This document shows, in pieces, positions 1 through 8,611 of a DNA stretch of 64,000 nt. A program made the translations under genes and the position numbers. Positions within the stretch are counted from its first letter, which is position 1, and each line of letters opens with the position of its first letter. This stretch comes from an uncultured Kiritimatiellota bacterium (GTDB taxonomy: Bacteria > Verrucomicrobiota > Kiritimatiellia > RFP12 > UBA1067): positions 62,001 to 126,000 of the forward strand of contig CAKTZI010000002.1 of NCBI GenBank assembly GCA_934635385.1, written 5' to 3'. The notes under the pieces are model-generated. The model did no database searches. It saw only the letters and a program-made list of their open reading frames with translations, and was not told the origin of the DNA.

Positions 1-2
1 AC

Positions 3-296
3 GATTCGGAGGCGCGACTGGGTCCCTACGAGCTGCACGACTTCTTCCTCTACCACTTTCTCGCGAACGGCGCCTCCGCCGAGAAGCTGCGCGCGCTGGC
101 GGAAGCCGCCTTTCGCGGCGCCTACGACCGCGAGACGGTCGCGCGCACGTGCGCGACGTTCCTGCGGCGGTTCTTCGCGTCGCAGTACAAGCGCAACTGC
201 GTCCCCGACGGCCCGAAGATCACGCTTTCGCTTTCGCCGCGCGCCGACTGGCGGATGCCGAGCGATGGCCAAAAACCGTCCGATTTTTTGATATAA
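3..296 (+). CDS. nadE: NAD(+) synthetase, C-terminal part
   Basis: This is the last 97 codons of a gene whose start lies before the window. The reading frame contains GPYELHDFFLYHF, then a KRNC..DGPK block, and ends with the LSPRADWRMPSD signature seen at the C terminus of glutamine-dependent NAD synthetases. That enzyme makes NAD from deamido-NAD, ATP and glutamine or ammonia in the cytoplasm. The TAA stop at 294-296 sits inside the -10 hexamer (292-297) of the next gene, so the two genes share bases. The assignment rests on the C-terminal motif only; domain content upstream cannot be seen. Confidence 0.85.
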   Translation, partial: DSEARLGPYELHDFFLYHFLANGASAEKLRALAEAAFRGAYDRETVARTCATFLRRFFASQYKRNCVPDGPKITLSLSPRADWRMPSDGQKPSDFLI

Positions 297-297
297 T
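288..297 (+). promoter_or_regulatory. extended -10 promoter of glyQS, overlapping nadE stop
   Basis: TTGATATAAT has a TATAAT hexamer at 292-297 preceded by TGA. The glyQS ATG starts at 308, 10 bases after the hexamer, so a start site at about 304 would leave a leader of only about 4 bases. No Shine-Dalgarno sequence lies between. Confidence 0.7.
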
Positions 298-307
298 ACG
301 TCCCACT

Positions 308-1951
308 ATGGCAGAAGAGAACAAGTCGTCGCTGGACGCCCTGAGCGCGCTGTGCAAGCGCCGCGGGTTCATCTATCATTCCTCCGAGATCTACGGCGGC
401 ATGCCGGGGTTCTGGGACTACGGCCCGCTCGGCTGCGAGCTGAAGCAGAACGTGAAGCAGGCGTGGTGGCAGTTCACCGTGCGCGGGCGCGAGGACGTCG
501 TCGGCCTTGACGCGACGATCATCATGCACCCGAAGATCTGGAAGGCGTCGGGCCACCTCGACACGTTCGCCGACCCGATGACGATGTGCAAGGACTGCAA
601 GAAGCTCATGCGCGCCGACCAGGTGAAGGACATCTACGCCGACCAGAAGAAGAAGCCCCAGCCGAAGGTCGCGGGGGCCGAGTTCTTCTGCCCCTACTGC
701 GGCGGAGAGCTCACCGAGCCCAAGCCCTTCAACCTCATGTTCAAGACGGTCGTCGGCCCGATCGACGACCCGTCGAACGTCGCGTACCTCCGTCCCGAGA
801 CGGCGCAGGCGATCTTCGCGCAGTTCACGAACGTGACGGCGACCTCGCGCATGGCCGTCCCCTACGGCATCGCGCAGATGGGCAAGAGCTTCCGCAACGA
901 GGTCACGCCGCGCAACTACACGTTCCGTTCGCGCGAGTTCGAGCAGATGGAGCTTGAGTTCTTCATCCGTCCCGACGAGGCGATCGAGCTGCAGTACGGC
1001 CATGTCGTCACGCTCGCCGACGGCCCCGACCTGAACGGCCCCGTGCAGGACGACTGGGGCTGGGAGGTCTGGCACAAGTACTGGGTCGAGCAGCGCAAGC
1101 GGTTCCTGAACGCCGTCGGGCTGCCGACGGAGCGGTTCGTCGAGTACTGGCAGAAGCCGGACGAGCTCGCGCACTACGCGCGCGCCTGCGTCGACATCGA
1201 GTACGACTTCCCGTTCGGCCGCCAGGAGCTGGAGGGCATTGCCGCGCGCAGCGACTTCGACCTCACGCAGCACCAGATCCACTCGAAAGTGCCGCAGACC
1301 GTGTTCGACGATCCGCTGAAGCAGGCCTGCAAGAGGCTCTCCGACGAGCAGAAGGCCGCGTTCGTCGCGAAGACCCAGAAGGAATGGGTCGCGCGCAAGC
1401 AGAAGGCGCTGTCCGCCAAGGCCGGCAAGGAGATCGCCTTCACCGCCGACGAGGTCGCCGGCATCGAGGCGCAGGCGAAGACGTTCTGCGAGAACCTGTT
1501 CGACGGCAAGTACGTGCCGCACGTGATCGAGCCGTCCGCCGGCGTCGACCGCCTGATGCTCGCGCTCCTCTGCGAGGCGTACGAGGAGCAGAAGCTGACG
1601 GACGAGAAGGGCAAGGAGGACGTCCGCACCGTGCTGCACTTCCATCCGAAGGTGGCGCCCGTGAAGGTCGCGATCTTCCCGCTCATCAAGAAGGATCCCG
1701 ACCAGGACCGGATTGCGCGCGAGATCTTCAGGAAGCTCCAGAAGAAGGTCAACTGCCAGTGGGACGTCTCGGGCGCGATCGGCCGACGCTACCGCCGCCA
1801 GGACGAGGCGGGCACGCCGTGGTGCATCACCGTCGACTCGCAGACCGTCGCCGACGGCACGTTCACCGTGCGCGAGCGCGACTCGATGACGCAGTCGCGC
1901 ATGACCTACGCCGAGTTCCTCGCGAAGATGTACGAGGCGCTGGAGTTCTGA
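308..1951 (+). CDS. glyQS: glycine--tRNA ligase, single-chain dimeric type
   Basis: This 547-residue enzyme charges tRNA-Gly with glycine in the cytoplasm. It is the archaeal/eukaryal-like homodimeric form, not the bacterial alpha2-beta2 form. The N terminus has RRGFIYHSSEIYGG and FWDYGPLG (class II motif 1 region). Motif 2 lies in GKSFRNEVTPR...FRSREFEQME. A CxxC...CPYC zinc-like insertion sits near residues 95-140, and an anticodon-binding domain follows VIEPSAGVDR. The open frame extends upstream to 149, but ATG 308 matches the family N terminus and lies just after the promoter. Translation is probably leaderless. Confidence 0.95.
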   Translation: MAEENKSSLDALSALCKRRGFIYHSSEIYGGMPGFWDYGPLGCELKQNVKQAWWQFTVRGREDVVGLDATIIMHPKIWKASGHLDTFADPMTMCKDCKKLMRADQVKDIYADQKKKPQPKVAGAEFFCPYCGGELTEPKPFNLMFKTVVGPIDDPSNVAYLRPETAQAIFAQFTNVTATSRMAVPYGIAQMGKSFRNEVTPRNYTFRSREFEQMELEFFIRPDEAIELQYGHVVTLADGPDLNGPVQDDWGWEVWHKYWVEQRKRFLNAVGLPTERFVEYWQKPDELAHYARACVDIEYDFPFGRQELEGIAARSDFDLTQHQIHSKVPQTVFDDPLKQACKRLSDEQKAAFVAKTQKEWVARKQKALSAKAGKEIAFTADEVAGIEAQAKTFCENLFDGKYVPHVIEPSAGVDRLMLALLCEAYEEQKLTDEKGKEDVRTVLHFHPKVAPVKVAIFPLIKKDPDQDRIAREIFRKLQKKVNCQWDVSGAIGRRYRRQDEAGTPWCITVDSQTVADGTFTVRERDSMTQSRMTYAEFLAKMYEALEF

Positions 1952-1966
1952 CGGCGCGCCGATTTT

Positions 1967-1975
1967 TGGTATAAT
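1967..1975 (+). promoter_or_regulatory. extended -10 promoter of the dCMP deaminase gene
   Basis: TGG followed by TATAAT (1970-1975). The ATG is at 1985, 9 bases downstream, giving a predicted leader of 2-3 bases and no room for a ribosome site. Confidence 0.7.
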
Positions 1976-1984
1976 ACGCCCCTG

Positions 1985-2488
1985 ATGCCGAAGAAGGTCA
2001 GAGATCCGCGTCCGACGTGGGACGAGTACTTCATGGAGATCGCGCAGGTCGTTGCGCGACGCTCCAACTGCTCGCGCCGCAGCGTCGGGGCCGTCATCGC
2101 GCGCAATCACCACGTCCTCTCCGCCGGCTACAACGGCACGCCCAAGGGCGTGAAGAACTGCTTCGAGGGCGGGTGTCCGCGCTGTGCGGGCCACGCCAAG
2201 AGCGGGACGCATCTCGACGAGTGCCTCTGCACCCACGCCGAGCAGAACGCGATCTGCCAGGCGGCGTGCTACGGGCCGTCAATCGAGGGCGCGACGATCT
2301 ACGTCACGATCTCGCCGTGCCTCACCTGCGCGAAGCTCATCATCAACGCGGGAATCCACGAGGTCGTCTACGGTGGCGACTACGCCTTTCTCGAAACGGT
2401 CGAGAAGATGTTCACCGCCGCCGGCGTCAAGTACCGGAAATACGGTGGAGAAGGTGAGAGGTTGAGAAGTTTGAACGACAGGGACTAA
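1985..2488 (+). CDS. dCMP deaminase (ComEB-like)
   Basis: This 167-residue protein is a zinc-dependent cytidine/deoxycytidylate deaminase that converts dCMP to dUMP for dTMP synthesis. The zinc site is visible as CTHAEQNAI (His and catalytic Glu) and SPCLTCAK (two Cys); the extra CFEGGCPRC segment is typical of dCMP deaminases. The start ATG follows a -10 box directly, as in a leaderless gene. The last 20 codons run through a purine-rich GAGAGGTTGAGAAG stretch that is the reverse complement of repeats found inside pyrK and a glycosyltransferase gene of this window, so the C-terminal tail (GGEGERLRSLNDRD) may be repeat-derived. It probably begins the unit that continues with tpiA. Confidence 0.9.
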   Translation: MPKKVRDPRPTWDEYFMEIAQVVARRSNCSRRSVGAVIARNHHVLSAGYNGTPKGVKNCFEGGCPRCAGHAKSGTHLDECLCTHAEQNAICQAACYGPSIEGATIYVTISPCLTCAKLIINAGIHEVVYGGDYAFLETVEKMFTAAGVKYRKYGGEGERLRSLNDRD

Positions 2489-2513
2489 GTTCCCAAGAAA
2501 AAAGGAAAAAACA

Positions 2514-3281
2514 ATGAGCAGAAAGAAAATCATCGCTGGAAACTGGAAGATGAACATCAAGCCGTCGGAGACCGCCGCCCTCGTCAAGGGCGTCGCCGAG
2601 GCGACCAAGGACTTCGCCGGCAAGGTCGACATCGTGTGCTGCACGCCCGCGATCGACGTCCCGGCCGCCATCGCCGCCGCGGCGGGCACGCAGGTCGAGA
2701 TCGGCGCGGAGAACTGCCACTGGAAGGAGTCGGGCGCCTACACGGGCGAGATCTCGACGGGCATGCTTCTCGACGCGGGCGCGAAGTACGTCATCCTCGG
2801 CCACAGCGAACGTCGCCAGTATTTCGGCGAGACGGACGAGACGGTCAACCTCCGCACGCGCGCCGCGATCGCGGCCGGCCTCACGGCCATCGTCTGCGTC
2901 GGCGAGACGCTGGAGGAGCGCGAGGCGGGCAAGCTCGTGGAGGTCATCGAGCGCCAGATGAACGTCGGCCTCAAGGACGTCACGGCGGCGGACTGCGCGA
3001 AGCTCGTCATCGCCTACGAGCCCGTCTGGGCGATCGGCACGGGCAAGACCGCGACGCCCGACCAGGCGCAGGAAGTCCACGCCCTTATCCGCGCGACGCT
3101 CGCGAAGCTCGTCGGCGCCGAGACGGCGGAGACCGTGCGCATCCAGTACGGCGGGTCGATGAAGCCGGGCAACGCGGCGGAACTCCTCGCGAAGAAGGAC
3201 ATCGACGGCGGCCTCATCGGCGGCGCGGCCCTCAAGGCGGCCGACTTCGCCGGCATCATCGCCGCAGCGGCCAATGCGTAA
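2514..3281 (+). CDS. tpiA: triosephosphate isomerase
   Basis: This 255-residue enzyme interconverts dihydroxyacetone phosphate and glyceraldehyde 3-phosphate in glycolysis. The N-terminal AGNWKMN carries the catalytic Lys, GHSERR the catalytic His region, and AYEPVWAIGTGK the catalytic Glu and flexible loop. A phosphate-binding YGGSMKPGN and GGLIGGAAL close the barrel. Length is normal for the family. AAAGGAAAAAAC just before the ATG serves as ribosome site. The last 8 bases overlap the start of the LRR lipoprotein gene. Confidence 0.97.
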   Translation: MSRKKIIAGNWKMNIKPSETAALVKGVAEATKDFAGKVDIVCCTPAIDVPAAIAAAAGTQVEIGAENCHWKESGAYTGEISTGMLLDAGAKYVILGHSERRQYFGETDETVNLRTRAAIAAGLTAIVCVGETLEEREAGKLVEVIERQMNVGLKDVTAADCAKLVIAYEPVWAIGTGKTATPDQAQEVHALIRATLAKLVGAETAETVRIQYGGSMKPGNAAELLAKKDIDGGLIGGAALKAADFAGIIAAAANA

Positions 3282-3867
3282 ATCCCACGTAACCCTGCTC
3301 GCAACGGCGCTGGTCGCCGTTGCGGGGTGCTTCAACGAGCCGGAGCCGGCCTACAAGTCGGTTCCGGCCGAAAGCCGCCTTTACCTTCAGGACAAGGGGC
3401 TTTCGGACTTGAAGGCGACCGACCTCGCGAAGGTCGGCGACTACCTGAACCTCGACCGCAATGCGCTGACGAACGTCGATCCTGTCGCGAAGCTCGCGGG
3501 CCTGAAGTGGCTGCGCCTGAACGACAACCGGCTGACGGCGTTGCCCGACTTGAAGGGGCTGACGCAGCTGCGGCGCATCTACCTGAAGAACAACCGCCTC
3601 GCGGAAGTCCCGGCGACGCTGAAGGACTTGCCGGCGCTGACGGACATCGAACTGTCTGGCAACCCGATTCGGGAAGTCCCGGCGTGGCTCGCGGCGAAGA
3701 AGGGGCTGAAGAACCTCTCGTTCAACGCGACGCGGCTGACGAAACTGCCGGATGACCTGTCTGCGTGGACGACGCTGCAGTCGTTGCAGCTGGGCGAACT
3801 CAATCTCCCGGCGGCGGAAATGGCCCGCATCCGCAAGGCCCTGCCCAAGGTCGCCATCGTGTTTTAA
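3274..3867 (+). CDS. leucine-rich-repeat lipoprotein
   Basis: This 197-residue protein is exported. An N-terminal hydrophobic stretch ends in a lipobox (AVAGC, Cys19), so it is likely lipid-anchored in the envelope. From about residue 45 it has five or six leucine-rich repeats of the LKWLRLNDNRLTALP / LRRIYLKNNRLAEVP type, each about 22-23 residues. Such repeats usually bind proteins; the partner is unknown. The ATG overlaps the tpiA stop by 8 bases, and the TAA stop overlaps the ATG of the next gene by one base, so it is translated within a coupled operon. Function cannot be inferred further. Confidence 0.8.
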   Translation: MRKSHVTLLATALVAVAGCFNEPEPAYKSVPAESRLYLQDKGLSDLKATDLAKVGDYLNLDRNALTNVDPVAKLAGLKWLRLNDNRLTALPDLKGLTQLRRIYLKNNRLAEVPATLKDLPALTDIELSGNPIREVPAWLAAKKGLKNLSFNATRLTKLPDDLSAWTTLQSLQLGELNLPAAEMARIRKALPKVAIVF

Positions 3868-5276
3868 TGAAGGCGAACCTTGACGAGCTGGCCAAGGGCA
3901 ACCTCGGCCGGCTGCTGCTGAAATACTCGTGGCCGGCGCTGGTCGCGATGACGCTGAACGCGCTTTACGCGGTCGTCGATCGCGTGTTCATTGGCCAGGG
4001 CTGCGGCGTGGACGCGATGGCGGGCCTCCAGCTCGCGATGCCCGTGATGATGTTCCTCACGGCGTTCGGCCCGCTCGTCGGCGTCGGGCACGCCGCGCTC
4101 CTCTCGATCAAGCTCGGCGCGAACGATCGCGTCGCCTGCGAGAAGATTCTCGGCGAGACGATTGCCCTGAAGGTCCTCCTTTTCGCCATTCTCATTCCGA
4201 CAATCTACCTCTCGCTTGACACGGTGCTCGCGTGGTGTGGGGCGGACAAGGTGACGCCCGGCGCCTACGCCGCCGCGAAGACGTACCTGCAGATCGTCCT
4301 CGCCTCGCACGTCTTCTCGCACCTCGCGTTTGGGCTTTCGGCCCTCCAGCGTGCGGAAGGCGGGGCGATCCGCTCGATGGTGTGCATGGTCGTCGGCTTC
4401 GGCGCGAACCTCGTCCTGGATCCGATTCTCATCTTCGGCTGCGGCATGGGCGTCGCGGGCGCGGCGTGGGCCACGAACCTCGCGATGTGCGCGTCGGCCG
4501 TGTGGGCGTTCGGCTACTACTGGCGCGGCAAGTCCGTCGTCCGCCTGCGCCTCCGCCGCATTTGGGTCTACCCGGAACTGCTCGGCCGCACGCTCGCCAT
4601 CGGCCTCGCGCCGTTCCTCCAGCAGCTGATGAGTTCCGTCATCATCGCGTCGCTCCAGTACTCGTTCGCGAAGTGGATGCCGGACGCGGCGTCGCGCACG
4701 GCGGAGATCGCCTCGCTCGGCGTCTTCAGCGGTGCGCTGATTCTCGTCTTCATGCCGATTCTCGGCTGCCAGCAGGGACTTCAGCCGATCTTCGGCTACA
4801 ACTGGGGCGCGCGGAACTTCCGGCGCGTGCTGGGCGCGCTGAAGGTGGGCTTTGTCGTGACGACGGCCTTCACGGTCTTCGCGTGGGTCGTCCAGGTCGT
4901 GCCGCCGTTCCCGACGGGAATCGCGCGGATGTTCGTCTCGGACGAGAACCCGGAGATCATCGCGCTCGCCGCGCACGACCTCGCGCTCGCGAACTGCATG
5001 ATCTGGTGCATCTCGGTCAACGTCCTCGCGACGACCTACTTCCAGTCCATCGGCAAGCCCGCCGTCGCGATCTTCCTCTCGCTCCTGCGGCAGGGCGTCG
5101 TGCTGCTGCCGATCGTGTGGCTGCTGCCGCACGTCCTCGACGACAAGCCCTTCGCGATCTGGCTGTCGATGCCGGTCTCGGACGTCATCTGCAACCTCGC
5201 GACGATTCCGCCGCTCCTGCTGCACGCGCGCTTCCTCGCGCGCGTCCGTGTCCGTGAAAGTGGGGTGGCGCGATGA
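3867..5276 (+). CDS. MATE family efflux transporter
   Basis: This 469-residue inner-membrane protein has about 12 predicted membrane helices. It carries MATE family features, such as LLLKYSWPALVAMTLNALYAVVDRVFIG at the N terminus and the internal repeat around GAPFLQQLM-like LAPFLQQLMSS (about residue 245). MATE proteins export drugs or metabolites in exchange for Na+ or H+. The start ATG (3867) overlaps the previous stop (TAATG). Four bases of the 3' end overlap the next gene (ATGA). The substrate cannot be told from sequence. Confidence 0.88.
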   Translation: MKANLDELAKGNLGRLLLKYSWPALVAMTLNALYAVVDRVFIGQGCGVDAMAGLQLAMPVMMFLTAFGPLVGVGHAALLSIKLGANDRVACEKILGETIALKVLLFAILIPTIYLSLDTVLAWCGADKVTPGAYAAAKTYLQIVLASHVFSHLAFGLSALQRAEGGAIRSMVCMVVGFGANLVLDPILIFGCGMGVAGAAWATNLAMCASAVWAFGYYWRGKSVVRLRLRRIWVYPELLGRTLAIGLAPFLQQLMSSVIIASLQYSFAKWMPDAASRTAEIASLGVFSGALILVFMPILGCQQGLQPIFGYNWGARNFRRVLGALKVGFVVTTAFTVFAWVVQVVPPFPTGIARMFVSDENPEIIALAAHDLALANCMIWCISVNVLATTYFQSIGKPAVAIFLSLLRQGVVLLPIVWLLPHVLDDKPFAIWLSMPVSDVICNLATIPPLLLHARFLARVRVRESGVAR

Positions 5277-6709
5277 GGCCCTTTCGCATCTACTGGGCGC
5301 TGGCCGCGGTGGCGAGTGCCGTCCTGTGCGGCGCCGCCGTGTGGATGGGCGGCCTCAACCAGGACGAGGGTTGGTATCTCTACGCGGCGAACCTCGTGGC
5401 GGAGGGGCAGATGCCCTACCGCGACTTCGCCTACACGCAGGGGCCGCTGTTGCCGTTCGTCTACTCCGCGTTCTCATGGGTCTGGCGCGCGGGCGGTCTC
5501 CTCGGCGCACGGCTCTTCACGCTCGCGCTTGGCCTCGTCGGCATCCTGTTCGCCGTGGGGCTGGCGCGGCGGCTGGTCTCGGACGACAGGCGGAACGAGG
5601 CCGCGCTCGTCGTCTTCTTCCTGCTGGCGACGAACCTCTACCACCTCTACTATCTCGCGATCCCGAAGACGTACGCGCTGGCCGGGCTGTTCGTGACCGT
5701 GGGCTTCTGGCTGCTGATATTTGCGCGCGTATCCGCGACGGCGGCCCTCGGCGCAGGGCTCTGCCTCGCGTGCGCGGCGGGGACGCGCATCTCCCTTGGT
5801 GCGCTGCTGCCGGTCGTCGGTCTGTTCCTGCTCGCCGCGCGGCGAGGGAAGGCGCTTGCCCTGTTCTGTGTCGGCGGCTTCGGCGGTCTCGCGCTCGCCT
5901 ACGGGCCGTTCCTGCTCGATGCGGGCGCGCGGGCGGGGCTGTTCGCGGCGCAGGCCTACCATGCCGCGCGCGGCGGCTTCGACCTCACGTGGACGGTCGG
6001 CAGTCTGAGTCGGCTCGTGCGCTGGTATCTGCCGGTCTTTCTCGTGCTGGGACTCGGCGGCTTCCGCCGGGCGCGCCTCCTGCTCGCCGCGTTCCTCGCC
6101 GTCTTCGCCGTGCAGATGCTCGCGCCGTTTCCGTATGAGGACTACCAGGTGCCGATCCTGTCGCTGCTCGCCGTCTTCGCCGCCGTGAACTTCGTGTCGC
6201 AGGCGACGTGCCCCGCGTCGCGCGCGCTTTTGCTTGTTCTGGGCCTGTGCTTCGCGACGTCCTTTGGGTCTCCGCTTCTGGAGAAGTGGTCGACGAACGG
6301 ACAGGATCGCTTCTGGTCGCTGAAGAAGGCGAAGACGGAACTCGCCCAGCTGCGGGACGTCGCAAGGGAAATCAATGCGCTCGATCCGGGCGGGACGACG
6401 CTGCTCACGCAGGATCTCTACCTCGCGATCGAGACGGGGCGCAAGGTTCCGCGCGGACTGGAGATGGGTCCGTTCGCAATCCTGACGGACGCCGAGTGGC
6501 GACGCCTGCTGACGGCGGCGGAGTGCCCGGTCGCGGCGCTGTCGGGCTACACGTTCGCCATCGAGCCGCCGGTCTGCAACGAGCGCGCGCCCAGTCGGCA
6601 GCTCGCCTACTGGAACCTGCTGAAGGAGAACTACCGGTTCGTCGCGAAGGAGGAGGCGTTCGGACAGAACGCGACGCCGCTTCTCATTCTGGAGCGAAAG
6701 GCACGTTAG
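5273..6709 (+). CDS. membrane glycosyltransferase, GT39/ArnT-like
   Basis: This 478-residue protein has a single N-terminal helix, then the acidic first-loop motif NQDEGWYLYAAN (about residues 28-39). A polytopic membrane core follows, and a soluble C-terminal part starts near residue 350. The DE motif in the first extracytoplasmic loop and the YTQGPLLPFVY stretch resemble GT39/PMT-type enzymes that move sugars from a polyprenyl phosphate donor. It overlaps the MATE gene by 4 bases and is followed after 3 bases by dxs, which makes isoprenoid precursors. The acceptor is unknown. Confidence 0.65.
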   Translation: MRPFRIYWALAAVASAVLCGAAVWMGGLNQDEGWYLYAANLVAEGQMPYRDFAYTQGPLLPFVYSAFSWVWRAGGLLGARLFTLALGLVGILFAVGLARRLVSDDRRNEAALVVFFLLATNLYHLYYLAIPKTYALAGLFVTVGFWLLIFARVSATAALGAGLCLACAAGTRISLGALLPVVGLFLLAARRGKALALFCVGGFGGLALAYGPFLLDAGARAGLFAAQAYHAARGGFDLTWTVGSLSRLVRWYLPVFLVLGLGGFRRARLLLAAFLAVFAVQMLAPFPYEDYQVPILSLLAVFAAVNFVSQATCPASRALLLVLGLCFATSFGSPLLEKWSTNGQDRFWSLKKAKTELAQLRDVAREINALDPGGTTLLTQDLYLAIETGRKVPRGLEMGPFAILTDAEWRRLLTAAECPVAALSGYTFAIEPPVCNERAPSRQLAYWNLLKENYRFVAKEEAFGQNATPLLILERKAR

Positions 6710-6712
6710 GGA

Positions 6713-8515
6713 ATGAAGACGGCGGAGGAGATTCGCGCGCGCATTCTGGACGTCGTGACGAAGAACGGCGGCCACTTGGCCTCGTCCCTCGGCGCGGTCG
6801 AGATCGCGCTTGCGCTTCACGCGGTCTTCGACGCCGAGCGTGATCGAATCGTCTGGGACGTCGGGCACCAGGCCTACGCCTGGAAGATCCTGACGGGACG
6901 CGACGCGCGCTTCGAGACGCTGCGCCAGCTGGACGGCATCGCGCCGTTTCCGAATCCCGCCGAAAGCGCGGCGGACGCCGCCGTCGCCGGGCACGCCGGC
7001 AGCGCGCTCTCGGTCGCGCTCGGTTTCGCCGCCGCGCGCGACCGCGCGGGCACGGGCGAGCAGGTCATCGCCGTGATCGGCGACGCCTCGATGGCGAACG
7101 GGCACTCCTTCGAGGCGCTGAACAGCTGCGCGGCGGCGACGGAGAAGGTCATCGTCGTCCTGAACGACAACGACATGGCGATCTCGAAGCCGACCGGCAG
7201 CTTTTCCAGGTTCCTCGGCCGCCTCATCACGGGCGTGCGCTACAACCGCGTCAAGGCGGCGGCGGAGGCGGCGGGCCATCGGCTGCGGCTGACGTTCCTG
7301 CGTGACATCTACCACAGCCTCGAAAGCCGCGTCAAGGGCCTCTTTCTCGGCAGCCGCTATTTCGAGCAGTTCGGCCTTCGCTACATCGGACCGGTCGACG
7401 GCCACGACCTCGCCGCGCTCAAGGCCGCGTTCACCGTCGCGAAAGAAGACAAGCGCTCGGTGCTCGTTCATGTCGTCACGAAGAAGGGCAAGGGCTACGC
7501 GCCGGCCGAGCGCAACCCGACGCTCTACCACGGCGTCAGCCCCAAGAGCGGCGATCCGTCCCGTGCGGCGACGGTAAACCCGACAAGCGCGGCGGCGAAG
7601 GGCTTGTCCCGTGCGGCGACGGCAACGTCGCCGAAAAAAGACTGGAGTGCGGCCTTCGGCGAGCTTCTTGCGCGCGCGGCGCGCGACGACGCGCGAATCG
7701 TCGCGCTGACGGCGGGCATGAAAGACGGCACCGGCCTCGCGCCGTTCGCGCAGGCGTTCCCGCGCCGCTTCTTCGACGTCGGCATCGCCGAGGGCCATAT
7801 GGTCGCCTTTGCCGCCGGACTCGCCGCCGCCGGGCTGCGCCCCGTCGTCTGCGTCTACTCGACCTTCCTTCAGCGCGCGATTGATCAGGTCATTCACGAC
7901 GTGGCGATCTCGAACCTGCCGGTCGTCTTCTGCATCGACCGCGCGGGGCTGGTCGGGGCGGACGGCGTGACGCATCAGGGCGTCTTCGACATCGCGCTTC
8001 TGAAGGCGGTGCCGAACCTGACGATTGTTCAGCCGTGCGACGGCGTGGAACTGAAGCGCCTGCTCGAAGACGCGCTTCAGCGGCGCGGGCCGACGGTGAT
8101 TCGCTACCCGCGCGGCACGTGTCCGTCGCCGCTGGACGTCGAAGGCGACGGCCTCGCCGTCGAGGTCGCGAACGCCGCTGCGCCCGTGCAGCTCTGGACG
8201 ACGGGCGATGAACTGCCGAAAGCCCTCGCGGTCGCGGGGAAGACGGGCGTCGGCGTCGTTTACGCGCGATCGCTCAAGCCGTTCGACGCCGCGCGCCTCG
8301 CGCGTCAGCGAGCGGCGGGACAAAAGATCGTCTCGCTTGAAAACGGCTGCGTCTGCGGCGGGTTCGGTGAGTCGATCGGCGCAGACCTGCGCTTCGGCTG
8401 GCCGGATGCGTTCATTCCGCATGGGGCCGTCGCCGCCCTCGAACGCCGCTATGGACTGGATGCCGAGTCGCTCGCCGCACGACTGCGCGACGCGCTGCTA
8501 AAAGGCGAAGAATAA
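6713..8515 (+). CDS. dxs: 1-deoxy-D-xylulose-5-phosphate synthase
   Basis: This 600-residue thiamine diphosphate enzyme condenses pyruvate and glyceraldehyde 3-phosphate in the first step of the MEP isoprenoid pathway. Visible parts are DVGHQAYAWKILTGR, AGHAGSALS, the cofactor motif region GDASMANG..NDNDMAIS, GPVDGHD, GIAEGHMVAFAAG, and the C-terminal RYPRGT. The TPP motif reads GDAS instead of the common GDGA. Residues about 282-302 form a low-complexity linker between the N-terminal and middle domains. It contains two copies of a GTCCCGTGCGGCGACGG repeat (near 7558 and 7604), a likely in-frame repeat insertion. The start is 3 bases after the previous stop. Confidence 0.95.
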   Translation: MKTAEEIRARILDVVTKNGGHLASSLGAVEIALALHAVFDAERDRIVWDVGHQAYAWKILTGRDARFETLRQLDGIAPFPNPAESAADAAVAGHAGSALSVALGFAAARDRAGTGEQVIAVIGDASMANGHSFEALNSCAAATEKVIVVLNDNDMAISKPTGSFSRFLGRLITGVRYNRVKAAAEAAGHRLRLTFLRDIYHSLESRVKGLFLGSRYFEQFGLRYIGPVDGHDLAALKAAFTVAKEDKRSVLVHVVTKKGKGYAPAERNPTLYHGVSPKSGDPSRAATVNPTSAAAKGLSRAATATSPKKDWSAAFGELLARAARDDARIVALTAGMKDGTGLAPFAQAFPRRFFDVGIAEGHMVAFAAGLAAAGLRPVVCVYSTFLQRAIDQVIHDVAISNLPVVFCIDRAGLVGADGVTHQGVFDIALLKAVPNLTIVQPCDGVELKRLLEDALQRRGPTVIRYPRGTCPSPLDVEGDGLAVEVANAAAPVQLWTTGDELPKALAVAGKTGVGVVYARSLKPFDAARLARQRAAGQKIVSLENGCVCGGFGESIGADLRFGWPDAFIPHGAVAALERRYGLDAESLAARLRDALLKGEE

Positions 8516-8531
8516 AACACTACCTTCGCGG

Positions 8532-8561
8532 TTGACATGGCCGCGCGAATTATGATATACT
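8532..8561 (+). promoter_or_regulatory. sigma-70 type promoter of the sulfhydrylase gene
   Basis: TTGACA at 8532-8537 and TATACT at 8556-8561 are separated by 18 bases. A TGA precedes the -10. This is one of two units in the window with a clear consensus -35. A small hairpin (CCTACC..GGTAGG, about 8575-8590) lies in the leader. Confidence 0.75.
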
Positions 8562-8611
8562 ACGCGCCGTTTTCCTACCACAGGGGTAGGTACAGACAGG
8601 AGGAAGAGACA

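Noticed and set aside
122..2236. Long minus-strand open frame opposite glyQS
   Set aside because: It is Arg/Leu/Val-rich antisense of a clear tRNA ligase and dCMP deaminase, a common artefact of high GC content.
5474..8422. 982-codon minus-strand open frame opposite the glycosyltransferase and dxs genes
   Set aside because: Low-complexity charged composition, no motif, and fully antisense to two recognised genes.
8568..8611. SAM-type riboswitch in the sulfhydrylase leader
   Set aside because: The leader is only about 45 bases with a small CCTACC/GGTAGG hairpin; none of the SAM riboswitch cores I know is visible.
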